A stretch of DNA of 31,243 bases from a virus. The notes beneath the pieces are model-generated. The model was not told the DNA's origin and did not search any database. It worked only from the letters and a program-made list of their open reading frames with translations. How positions within the stretch are numbered: position 1 is the first letter of the stretch; every line of letters begins with the position of its first letter. A program made the position numbers and the translations under genes. The DNA is taken from IMG/VR virus record IMGVR_UViG_3300003323_000399, positions 1 through 31,243 of that record, one strand, 5' to 3'. Below, piece by piece: positions 5,892 to 12,900 of the stretch.

Positions 5892-6106
5892 CTATCGGCG
5901 GCAGCCAACGCCAAAAACAGATCCCGCGCGATCTTCGCCGCATCAGCCGGAACTGCTGTTTGCATCTGGGATCGGCTGTAAACCCCGCTAGCTGCGATGC
6001 CTGCCGCGATATGAACCGCAGCGTATTCGAGCTTCGTTAGCCCGGCGTGTTCGACGGCATCGTTTCGAGGGTGCGCAGGCATATCGAGGTTTCGAGGCAT
6101 GTTCAT
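5888..6106 (-). CDS. Small conserved-type phage protein
   Basis: 72 residues from ATG 6106 (ATGA overlap with upstream gene). The pattern GLTKLEYAAVHIAAGIAASGVYS followed by a C-terminal helix (AKIARDLFLALAA) resembles a common small phage protein built on 'L-T-x-x-E-Y-A-A-x-x-x-x-A-G', frequently found near replication or early genes; its job is not known. Shown in pieces: GLTKLEYAAVHIA and ADAAKIARDLFLAL. The stop lies in palindrome copy 4. Confidence 0.65.
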   Translation of the reverse strand: MNMPRNLDMPAHPRNDAVEHAGLTKLEYAAVHIAAGIAASGVYSRSQMQTAVPADAAKIARDLFLALAAADS

Positions 6107-6315
6107 TGCTCCGCTGATGGGCCAAATTTCAAAATGACTATATCGCCCGCCGTGATTCGATCGACCACTCTCACGCGCGGGAAAAGTTCCTGCATCCGTT
6201 TAACGTAGAGTTCTACCTTTTCGCGCCGGCTCATTGCTAGGGCGATGATCTTCCCCGACTCGACGACGCGACCGATAACCGAGATGCGAACATCGTCGGC
6301 AATGTCCAGATTCAT
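6103..6315 (-). CDS. Hypothetical small phage protein
   Basis: 70 residues from ATG 6315, with GGGGG 7 bases upstream; the start is 11 bp after the polymerase stop. Sequence MNLDIADDVRISVIGRVVES, then IIALAMSRREKVELYVKRMQ and RVRVVDRITAGDIVILKFG. It looks like a small alpha/beta fold with one charged helix. No family recognised. Longer start at 6411 would lie inside the polymerase gene. Confidence 0.6.
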   Translation of the reverse strand: MNLDIADDVRISVIGRVVESGKIIALAMSRREKVELYVKRMQELFPRVRVVDRITAGDIVILKFGPSAEQ

Positions 6316-6325
6316 GTGACCCCCT

Positions 6326-8665
6326 TCAAAACTCCCACTTGCCAAAGCGGAACGCTTCCCACGCATCAGGGACGTTGATCGGCCACGGTCTGCCGTCTGG
6401 TGTTCGCGCAAAGTCGGGGAGGATGCGCATCAGCGCTGTGTATTCTTCCTTCGAGCCCTGGCCGATCGGAACCTCGGTCACGTTTTCGTCGTGCGTGTGC
6501 ATGACGACAGGGTATCCGTGAGCTTCGAGTCGCAGCAGCGCGTGTGCCTGAACTTCACGAGCGAGATGCGACACAACGTTCTGCGTCAGAACCCCGCCGT
6601 ATAGCTTCATCCGCTGCCAACCTTCCTTGCCTTTGGTGGCGTTGCTGTTCCATCCCTCGTAACTGAGTTCCACTTCCCAAGGGCTCGCGTAATCTCGGCG
6701 CGACTGTTCGAGGCGAGGCGAGTGATAGCGGATGCATCCGCCGCTCGGAGGCAGGCAATACAGACAATCGCCAATCATCTGATAGACGACGCCGCGATAT
6801 TGGAACGCTTGCCCGTACCCCGTGCGATCGTGATCGGCACCGGGAAAGCGTACAGCGCTAATCGCTGCGCCTTCGAGCCCGTAGAGTTCGGCGCGTTCTT
6901 CGGCATAGTTGCCGCGTGCGTCGCGGTTAAACTTGTTCCGCGTCTGGCCGCCCCACAGCTCGACGGTGTTCGGGTTCTCGCGTCGCTGAGCTAGCGCCAC
7001 CTTTTTTATTTCGTCGTCGTCACCGATCAGCTTGTCGGCACCAAAGCGTTTCCAACCGCCAATCCATGCGCCGAAACCTCCGGCGAGAACAGGTAGCTTC
7101 CCCCATTTTTGCCGATCCTCGTGATGCTTGCGATGTTCCTTTTTATAATCGATGTAAAATTGAAGCGGCTTCCCGGTGAGTTTCGACGCCATCGCTTCAT
7201 AGATCATCCCGTGCGTGCGAAACACATCTAAGACCCACTCTTCACCTGCTAGAGCTGCGGTAACGACGGCTTGAATCGCAGTGAAGTCGGCACTTATGAG
7301 CCGCGTTCCTGGGCGAGCGATGATCATCGACCGCAGACAATTTGCGATCAGTTCGAGCGCGTCGCCGTATGCTGCTTCAACTGCTTCGAGCCGACGCGTT
7401 GCGACGATCGAGAGGGCGAGTTCGACTTGCGCGGGGTGATTGAAGTTGCCTTTATAGAGGTTCGCCACCTGCACCGCGCGTCCGTTCCAAAGCGAGGTGT
7501 GCGCGCCGTAATACACGTATTGATCGTACAAGCGCCCTTCGGCAGTTGAATGCGAGCGCATCGCGTACAGCTTTCTCACCGAGCCGAACGCGAGAATCTG
7601 GCGGATCTTCAACGCACGGAGCACGTTCAACGGGTATGGCCGCGTGAGCGCGTCGGCGACTGTTTCTTCGTCTAGGTCGGGGAGGAAGATTCCTTGCGCC
7701 GCCATCCATGCGAGCAATTGTGCTGCCTTGCTCGCTTCGGCAACTCCAGTCAACCGGAACAACTCGGCGTTGTATTTCGCGTAAGCCTGCTCGACGATGC
7801 AGATGCAGTCTTCGACCGCCTTCCGATCGATCTGCATCCCGCGAGCGTTGATGCGGAAATCCATCTGCCAGACCGCAAGCTCGTGCGGCGATAGATCAGC
7901 GATCTTTGTCGATGCCTCAGCTTCGGCAGCAATGTCTGTTTCGTTGTAGCTATAAAGGCGCTCGAACTCCGCCGGCTTCGTCTCGGGCGTCCACCTTATG
8001 TCGGGATCTTTCGCGGTTGGATTCTTCGGCTTCGTCAGCGTGCGCATGATCGCCGCGCCTTCGACATCTTTCGGTGTCACCAGGCGCAGCACATTGCCGG
8101 CGTCTTCCATCGCACCGGGGTATGCGCTCGCGCGAGCCTTCGCCATACAGCAGCGCAATTGCTCGATCTTCAGCTCGGGCCATCCGAACTTTGGCACGCA
8201 ATGAAGATTCCAGACGCGCCACTCGAACATCGTGTTCCACGCTTCGAGGATGCCGCCGCCGGCCACGTGAGCGATTAGATCGTGCGGGGGCGGCTCGCCT
8301 GGCTTCCATCGGCGGCGCCCTTTGCCGTCCTTCAGATCGTACGCGTAGCAGAGCACGCGGAACGACGGATGCAGCACATAGTTAACTGTGCCGACCGCTT
8401 TCAATCCTCGGTTTTGATCGGATAGGCCCGGCAGTGACTCCCACCAGCCGAACGCAGGTTTCCAAATCCACTCGCCGGCTTTGCGCTTCGTCGGCGCCTT
8501 CCACTTCCACTCGCCGGGCTGCGGCGGATCGACCCATCGATAGCCCGCCTCGGAATAAGTTTCGTAGTCGTGTTCGGGCAGAACAGTTGCGATGAACGGC
8601 CCGAGTTCGATTATTTGTCCGTTGAGCATGTGACCCAAAATCAAGGCCGGTCGCGCGCTCCCCAT
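6326..8665 (-). CDS. Phage family A DNA polymerase with 3'-5' exonuclease domain
   Basis: 779 residues (767 if ATG 8629 is used; neither start has a strong ribosome site). Copies phage DNA. Exonuclease domain at ~30-250: D33/E35 (H-D-Y-E-T-Y-S), W143-N144 (W-N-T-M-F-E-W) and Y240...D244 (Y-N-E-T-D). Polymerase domain ~450-730: motif A SADFTAIQAVV with D460, motif B GKLPVLAGGFG with K523, motif C V-M-H-T-H-D-E with D726/E727. Family members usually read D-(F/Y)-S-x-I-E in motif A; here Q465 replaces the Glu (codon CAA, checked). The arginine normally 4 residues before the motif B lysine is shifted by one. It works with the ssDNA-binding protein upstream and the primase/helicase genes. Confidence 0.93.
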   Translation of the reverse strand: MGSARPALILGHMLNGQIIELGPFIATVLPEHDYETYSEAGYRWVDPPQPGEWKWKAPTKRKAGEWIWKPAFGWWESLPGLSDQNRGLKAVGTVNYVLHPSFRVLCYAYDLKDGKGRRRWKPGEPPPHDLIAHVAGGGILEAWNTMFEWRVWNLHCVPKFGWPELKIEQLRCCMAKARASAYPGAMEDAGNVLRLVTPKDVEGAAIMRTLTKPKNPTAKDPDIRWTPETKPAEFERLYSYNETDIAAEAEASTKIADLSPHELAVWQMDFRINARGMQIDRKAVEDCICIVEQAYAKYNAELFRLTGVAEASKAAQLLAWMAAQGIFLPDLDEETVADALTRPYPLNVLRALKIRQILAFGSVRKLYAMRSHSTAEGRLYDQYVYYGAHTSLWNGRAVQVANLYKGNFNHPAQVELALSIVATRRLEAVEAAYGDALELIANCLRSMIIARPGTRLISADFTAIQAVVTAALAGEEWVLDVFRTHGMIYEAMASKLTGKPLQFYIDYKKEHRKHHEDRQKWGKLPVLAGGFGAWIGGWKRFGADKLIGDDDEIKKVALAQRRENPNTVELWGGQTRNKFNRDARGNYAEERAELYGLEGAAISAVRFPGADHDRTGYGQAFQYRGVVYQMIGDCLYCLPPSGGCIRYHSPRLEQSRRDYASPWEVELSYEGWNSNATKGKEGWQRMKLYGGVLTQNVVSHLAREVQAHALLRLEAHGYPVVMHTHDENVTEVPIGQGSKEEYTALMRILPDFARTPDGRPWPINVPDAWEAFRFGKWEF

Positions 8666-8706
8666 GACTCGGGGGAATGATCGGCGCCGGGCGTTGTTGC
8701 CGCTTT

Positions 8707-8895
8707 CTACGTAGGGCGCGGATTAGGCGCCTCGCTCGTCACGCTAGATGCAGCTTCGACACCCGTCACCGACGGCCCCATAGAACGCCACCGGCTCACG
8801 GAGTTTTTTCGATCGCCGGTTAACGACCCGTGGAAAACCGGCTCGGAGTCCATCAGCTCCGAATTCATCTCTGCTCTAGCTTCAGCGTATATCAC
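8707..8895 (-). CDS. Possible 62-residue protein between ssDNA-binding protein and polymerase
   Basis: GTG at 8895 is preceded by GGTGAAG at a good distance. Residues MIYAEARAEMNSELMD, then PVFHGSLTGDRKNSVSRW and a Ser/Thr/Pro-rich end. Third codon positions are about two-thirds G or C, in line with neighbours. No family. The ribosome site lies inside a long inverted repeat (8897-8961). The 307-bp gap between the flanking genes otherwise holds only repeats, so this may be real or chance. Confidence 0.35.
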   Translation of the reverse strand: MIYAEARAEMNSELMDSEPVFHGSLTGDRKNSVSRWRSMGPSVTGVEAASSVTSEAPNPRPT

Positions 8896-8896
8896 G

Positions 8897-8961
8897 ACTT
8901 CACCGCCTGCGGTTGGCCGCGTGGCATTCGCGGGGATTTAACGACCCGCAGACGGTGAAGT
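8897..8961. repeat. 16-bp inverted repeat covering a ribosome site
   Basis: ACTTCACCGCCTGCGG (8897-8912) and CCGCAGACGGTGAAGT (8946-8961) pair at 15 of 16 positions with a 33-bp loop. It begins just past the stop of the ssDNA-binding protein gene. On the leftward RNA the stem would include GGTGAAG before GTG 8895. An 11-bp direct repeat, TTAACGACCCG, also occurs at 8820-8830 and 8938-8948. Confidence 0.5.
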
Positions 8962-8971
8962 GTGAATCACG

Positions 8972-9949
8972 TCACACGATCATCCCGTGCGCTCGTGCCG
9001 TTGCTTCGTCCCACCCGGCCGCCTGAAGCGCGGCCCACGTCACGCCGGGACCGGCTTTCGCCGTAACCTGCGGACCAGCGGGAGGCGGCGGAGGCGGCGG
9101 GGGTGGCGTCGCAGCCGCCATAGGAGCCACGGGCGCGGGCGGTGAGCCGGGCGGGCGCAGAATGCCAGGGTGCGGAGCGACACCCGTTGGCGGCGCCGTG
9201 GGAGGCAATACGGGCGCACCCGGCGGGGGTGCTGCAACTCCCCCAGGAACGCCAGGCATCGCGGGCGCCGAGGGAGGGCCAGGCGGCTGGCTTGCATTCG
9301 GCGCGAGCGCACCGGCCGGAACACGCTGCATGTTCGCTGGTGCCGCGCCCTGCCCGAATCCCGCTTGGCGAGGATCGGCGCCCGCGCTCTTTATTTCGCC
9401 ATCGGGGTGATACCCCGCGAGCGCGACCATCGCGTGATTGACGTAGATCCCCGGCTTCCCCATGTCGCCGTTAGAGTCGATCGAGCCCGCCACCTGCACG
9501 AACATACCGGGCCGAATCTCGCTCGGGTCGATCGCCTTCGTGCCGTCAGCGTTCCACGTCGTCGGAGGGAACGACGACTTGAAGAACACGACCCAATGGC
9601 CCGGCCATCCTTCGTTATCGCAAGGCTTGTTGCCTTCGTCGTTCGGGATCTGCGAATCGCCGTCTACGATCTTCCACGAAAACCGTTTCGTCGTAGTGCC
9701 GTCCTGATTGAACAAGCCGGGGAATCCTGCGGTGCCGACACCCCAGGCAATCGCGCCCCACTCGGTCTGCGCCCAGTGAGCGGTTCCCGCCTTTTCGTAA
9801 CCGACGCCAAACGTCCATTCCTGGCGCGGGCGCTGATCCTTCGTCAGCAACGGTTTGCCCGCTTTGTCTTTGTCGCGGGCTTTCGAGACTGATCCCGTCA
9901 GCATGCGGCCGACCGGGAACGTGAGATATTTGATCAACGGAGTAGGCAT
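8972..9949 (-). CDS. Phage single-stranded DNA-binding protein (DUF2815-like) with long Pro/Gly tail
   Basis: 325 residues from ATG 9949 with GAGGA upstream. Residues ~1-185 match the DUF2815 / phage ssDNA-binding pattern: FPVGRMLTGSVSKARDKD, WAQTEWGAIAWG, FSWKIVDGDS, GHWVVFFKSSFPP, R-P-G-M-F-V-Q-V-A-G and GIYVNHAMVALAGY. Residues ~200-295 are a Pro/Gly/Ala linker with a run of nine prolines. The end, TWAALQAAGWDEATARAHGM, resembles the short helical 'LxxAGW-(T/D)-(D/E)...HGM' tail seen in phage ssDNA-binding proteins, likely a partner-binding tip. It lies directly upstream of the polymerase, its likely partner. Confidence 0.82.
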   Translation of the reverse strand: MPTPLIKYLTFPVGRMLTGSVSKARDKDKAGKPLLTKDQRPRQEWTFGVGYEKAGTAHWAQTEWGAIAWGVGTAGFPGLFNQDGTTTKRFSWKIVDGDSQIPNDEGNKPCDNEGWPGHWVVFFKSSFPPTTWNADGTKAIDPSEIRPGMFVQVAGSIDSNGDMGKPGIYVNHAMVALAGYHPDGEIKSAGADPRQAGFGQGAAPANMQRVPAGALAPNASQPPGPPSAPAMPGVPGGVAAPPPGAPVLPPTAPPTGVAPHPGILRPPGSPPAPVAPMAAATPPPPPPPPPAGPQVTAKAGPGVTWAALQAAGWDEATARAHGMIV

Positions 9950-9981
9950 AGAATCCTCGTTTGATGTGGGAAGCTAGAAGG

Positions 9982-9997
9982 TTGACGGCGCCGTCAA
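9982..9997. promoter_or_regulatory. Palindromic operator-like site (copy 5)
   Basis: TTGACGGCGCCGTCAA, 32 bp upstream of the leftward start at 9949. On the minus strand its TGA is the stop codon of the gene 9994-10284. Confidence 0.75.
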
Positions 9998-10284
9998 ATG
10001 TTGTCAATCCATGCGTAGTATTCGCGTGAAGCCGGGCACCGGTGCGCCTCGATCGTCTCCAGATGCGCCCGCGTGAACGGCGGACTGTCGCCGAGATTGC
10101 GCCCCGGATAGTGCCGATTGACAACTTGCCGCCACAAGATCGGCCCGACGCCGAGCATATGAAGGCGCGGCCATCGGATCACATCCGTAGCGCAAGGATG
10201 ATTGTGATTCTCGTGATCCCCCTCGTGTTGAGCTTCGAGCGTGCATTGAACGAGCCCGCTTGCGGTTCGGTTGGCGCATCTCAT
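9994..10284 (-). CDS. Small protein with Cys/His zinc-binding-like motif
   Basis: 96 residues from ATG 10284, overlapping the upstream stop (ATGA). The N-terminus has C3 and C14 followed by H20 and H24 in the form C-T-L-E-A-Q-H-E-G-D-H, a C-x5-H-x3-H motif common in small phage proteins and likely to hold zinc; more His and a Cys follow (NHNHPCATD). The C-terminal half is polar with helices (TRAHLETIEAHR). Function unknown. It ends inside palindrome copy 5, just before the ssDNA-binding protein gene. Confidence 0.65.
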   Translation of the reverse strand: MRCANRTASGLVQCTLEAQHEGDHENHNHPCATDVIRWPRLHMLGVGPILWRQVVNRHYPGRNLGDSPPFTRAHLETIEAHRCPASREYYAWIDNI

Positions 10285-10565
10285 TTTAGCCGCCGGTCGA
10301 TCACTTCGACCCCGAGAATGCGTGCGAGCGATTCGCCATGCATGGCGCCCTTCGCGTGCCGCTGAACCTCGTCAGCGTCGTCGAAGGTATAGACGCTAAT
10401 CGCGCCTCTTCGGCTCACTGCGCCTACGCCCACCTTTGGCCGCGTCGTCATCTGCGCATATTCGTCGATCACGATGCAGCCGAGCGACACGCGTTCCATG
10501 TGCCGCCCGAGAAAGTAGCATGCAATCCCGAACGCAATCGCACCGATGATTGCGAGCGCCGTCAC
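10281..10565 (-). CDS. Small membrane-anchored protein, function unknown
   Basis: 94 residues from GTG 10565 (GTGA overlap with the nuclease gene). Residues 2-20 (TALAIIGAIAFGIACYFLG) form one membrane span. The rest is soluble and cytoplasmic or periplasmic: GAVSRRGAISVYTFDDADEV, QRHAKGAMHGESLARILGVE. Its place between replication genes is curious for a membrane protein. It might tether a replication factor to the membrane, but there is no direct evidence. Confidence 0.6.
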   Translation of the reverse strand: MTALAIIGAIAFGIACYFLGRHMERVSLGCIVIDEYAQMTTRPKVGVGAVSRRGAISVYTFDDADEVQRHAKGAMHGESLARILGVEVIDRRLK

Positions 10566-11743
10566 CCTGGCGTCGCGCCGAACGCCTTGCGCGCCTCCGT
10601 GCCGTCGTCGGGAACTAGCTTCATCGCAGACGGCGTCGGTTCGGCGTAAACCTTCACCAACGATTCATCCGCGCCTGCCTTGATCGCCTGCGTGGGCGTG
10701 ACGACTTGGCATTTGCGAGAATTCGGATCGGTGTTCACCGCGCGGAAGTCTTTAGCCGGTGCCTGCATCCTTCCGAGCCCGAGCACGTCTTCGATCGTCA
10801 CGCCGGGTTTCCACTTCAACGGCGCACCGCCGCTTTCCATCTTCGCACCCGGCACCCGCTCGCCCTTGCGGAGCAACGATTCGATTTGCGTCTCTAAGCC
10901 TTCCTTGCGCGCTCTCAACACCTCGAAGGCGTTGCGCAGGATCGTCCACTCGGTTCCCATCGCCTCGGGCGTGAGTTCGAGCGGCGATTCTGCTTTACGC
11001 GTCCACTCGGATATATGCCCCGCCGCGAGCTGCAACGTCGGGCACACGTGGCGAGCGGGGCAATGATGAGTCATGCAGTGAGGGCCAGCGACCGCCTCTA
11101 GCGATTTGTTCCACATCAGCTCGCCGGGCTTGCGAAGCGCGCTCATTGCAGCGTTGTGAGCGATCGTCGCGAACGCGCGAAGGTCGGCGCCGTTCACGAT
11201 CCATTCGCGGATCGGCCCCGCGCGGTGGAACGCGCGAGGTTGAACGATCGTCATTTTTACGGTCGTCTCTTCATCGTTCAGCCCGAGCGTGTCGAGAAGC
11301 CCGATCGCGTAGGCCATCACCTGCCAATTCTCGAACACCTCCACCAGATCGAAGCCGTATTTGTAGTCCGGCACGTGCAACACTTGCTCGATACCGTCAT
11401 ACGACGCGCCGTCAGGCTCGCCCCAACACGCCGTCGGATGTATCCGAGTGATGACAACCGGGACGCCGGAGTAATGCCCGTACCGCAGCGTGCGCGCCCA
11501 CATCTTCGCGCCGTGGATCATGTCGTAATCGACCTTAATCCCCTTCACCGGCGTTTCGGTTCCGTAGGCGACTTCGTTCCCCTTCGCGTACTGTTTGGCG
11601 ACCCAATCGGCCGCGTTGCCTTCGAGCGATTCGGGCGTGTCAGGCTCGGGCGGAAGATCCCGAGACATCTGAACCCACGCATTGCAAGCTACCGTTAGCG
11701 CCAGGCTCGAAGGCGCGATCGGTGCGTGATAGCCGGCCATCAC
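10562..11743 (-). CDS. PD-(D/E)XK nuclease, DUF2800 type, with Cas4-like iron-sulfur cysteines
   Basis: 393 residues from ATG 11743 (ATGA overlap). The core nuclease motif is G-E-P-D-G (D111), then HVPDYKYG (D126 and K128) and a downstream Q141...Y145 helix (ENWQVMAYAIGLLD), as in RecB-family nucleases. C20 lies in an N-terminal helix (SSLALTVACNAW) and C223, C228 and C234 in CMTHHCPARHVCP; one early plus three late cysteines is how AddB/Cas4-type nucleases bind a 4Fe-4S cluster. The ~130-residue C-terminal part has long helices and a basic, Gly-rich stretch. Probable role: DNA end processing in phage recombination or replication. It lies next to the ssDNA-binding protein and a proline-rich protein. 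Confidence 0.82.
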   Translation of the reverse strand: MMAGYHAPIAPSSLALTVACNAWVQMSRDLPPEPDTPESLEGNAADWVAKQYAKGNEVAYGTETPVKGIKVDYDMIHGAKMWARTLRYGHYSGVPVVITRIHPTACWGEPDGASYDGIEQVLHVPDYKYGFDLVEVFENWQVMAYAIGLLDTLGLNDEETTVKMTIVQPRAFHRAGPIREWIVNGADLRAFATIAHNAAMSALRKPGELMWNKSLEAVAGPHCMTHHCPARHVCPTLQLAAGHISEWTRKAESPLELTPEAMGTEWTILRNAFEVLRARKEGLETQIESLLRKGERVPGAKMESGGAPLKWKPGVTIEDVLGLGRMQAPAKDFRAVNTDPNSRKCQVVTPTQAIKAGADESLVKVYAEPTPSAMKLVPDDGTEARKAFGATPG

Positions 11744-12822
11744 TTCACCCCGAATAGCTTGCGATCGACTTCGCCAACGAGATGCGCATTCTCCGGTGCA
11801 GACAACGCCCCGACGCCTTCGAGGCCCAGTTCGGAACAGACCGTTTCCATGTCGGTTTGCGTGATCTGATTCGCAGTCAACGCCTTGTTGAGCTTCACCA
11901 CCAGTTCAGGGAATGAAATAGCCGCAACAGATCCACCGGCAGTCGCCGAAGATGGCGCCGGGGGCGCGACAGTAGGGTTTACAGGTGCCACCGGTGCCAC
12001 GCTGGGAGTCGCATTCGGCGGCGCTTGGGGAGTCACCGGGGGCTGCGGCACCATGACCGGCTGACCGGCGTTGGACACTCCGTCATTTGGAGGCGGCATC
12101 GGCACACTCGCGGCACCGTTCGCAGAAAGACTCACCGGCGGGGCGGGCGGTGGCGGGGTAGGCACAGCAAAGGAAGGCGGCGGCGGAGGGGGCGGCACGG
12201 CTGCGTTTGGGGGCTGCCCCACAGCGGGTGCGGCCGCATTGGTAACGACGGAAAGTTCCGCTTCCACGGCTTTTTTGACGGCGTCGTCAAGTTTTCTTTT
12301 GTACCTCCACGAACCGTCGTTGTTCTTCGTCCGTGCCTCGGAATGGATGCGGGCATCCCAGGGGACGCCTTTTGAGTCGCGGTCAGGTACAGATGGGGCA
12401 GCCGGGGCAACTGGTGCAGGCGAGGCAGTGTTCGGTGTCGTCGAAGGCGCCGGGGCAGCAGACGGAGCCGCCGAGACGGGTGAACCGCTCGCAGTCGGGA
12501 AAGGGAGAACGGTAGCGCCACCTCCGAACGCCTGGCGGGCTGCATTGGCGTCGTTGTCGATTTCGCCGGTATCTTCACGGACGCCGATCAGCGCGGGCGT
12601 TTTCACGCCGGAGCCAGCCGGCAAGCCCTTCGCGAAGGCCGCTCGCGCCGCTGCGCTCACTGCATCGTCGTTCGCCTGTTGAGCGTTACCCTGCCGGGCC
12701 GCTTCGCTCGCCGCGTAACGCGCTTCACGCTCCGCGTTCGCGTTGATCGTCCCTTCACATATCGCAATGATCCACCGAAGGGTCGCGCTGTCTTCTCGAT
12801 CAGGATGGAACTCAATACGCAT
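11740..12822 (-). CDS. Proline/alanine-rich phage protein with WDxRIH-DGxWR motif
   Basis: 360 residues from ATG 12822, GGAGG 9 bases upstream. N-terminal ~60 residues are helical and charged. Residues ~150-185 hold the motif VPWDARIHSEARTKNNDGSW-RYKRK, well known as a small conserved module in phage and proteobacterial proteins of the recombination neighbourhood, of unclear function. The region ~190-300 is a very Pro/Ala-rich linker. The C-terminal ~60 residues (FPELVVKLNKALTANQITQT...GVGALSAPENAHLVGEVDRK) form a helical module. First gene of the leftward replication operon, divergent from the helicase. Confidence 0.65.
   Translation of the reverse strand: MRIEFHPDREDSATLRWIIAICEGTINANAEREARYAASEAARQGNAQQANDDAVSAAARAAFAKGLPAGSGVKTPALIGVREDTGEIDNDANAARQAFGGGATVLPFPTASGSPVSAAPSAAPAPSTTPNTASPAPVAPAAPSVPDRDSKGVPWDARIHSEARTKNNDGSWRYKRKLDDAVKKAVEAELSVVTNAAAPAVGQPPNAAVPPPPPPPSFAVPTPPPPAPPVSLSANGAASVPMPPPNDGVSNAGQPVMVPQPPVTPQAPPNATPSVAPVAPVNPTVAPPAPSSATAGGSVAAISFPELVVKLNKALTANQITQTDMETVCSELGLEGVGALSAPENAHLVGEVDRKLFGVK
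12275..12290. promoter_or_regulatory. Copy of the palindromic site inside a coding region
   Basis: TTGACGGCGTCGTCAA; read on the minus strand it is TTGACGACGCCGTCAA, identical to the site at 16881. It falls within the codons for L-D-D-A-V-K of the gene 11740-12822. It could be a real internal site or chance use of common codons. Confidence 0.35.
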
Positions 12823-12841
12823 TTTCTAATGCCTCCGCCGG

Positions 12842-12871
12842 TTGAGATGGCGGGCGATATTGATGTATGTT
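12842..12871 (+). promoter_or_regulatory. Possible rightward promoter overlapping a palindromic site
   Basis: TTGAGA (12842-12847), 18-bp spacer, TATGTT (12866-12871, 4/6). The predicted start near 12878 lies inside the palindrome at 12870-12885, leaving a leader of about 23 bases before ATG 12901. Confidence 0.4.
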
Positions 12872-12885
12872 GACGGCGCCGTCAA
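12870..12885. promoter_or_regulatory. Palindromic operator-like site (copy 6) in the divergent intergenic region
   Basis: TTGACGGCGCCGTCAA, the only full copy between the divergent starts at 12822 (leftward) and 12901 (rightward), and so able to control both. Leftward it can also serve as -35 (TTGACG, 17 bp, CAATAT). The rightward start is only 15 bp away, with no clear ribosome site. Confidence 0.75.
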
Positions 12886-12900
12886 ACTGTACGAACCGCA

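Noticed and set aside
9170-9892. Rightward Arg-rich open frame of 240 codons
   Set aside because: Opposite the ssDNA-binding protein gene; no domain and shadow-like composition.
12071-12682. Rightward Gly/Ala-rich open frame of 203 codons
   Set aside because: Mirror of the Pro/Ala-rich linker of the leftward gene 11740-12822; low complexity and no ribosome site.
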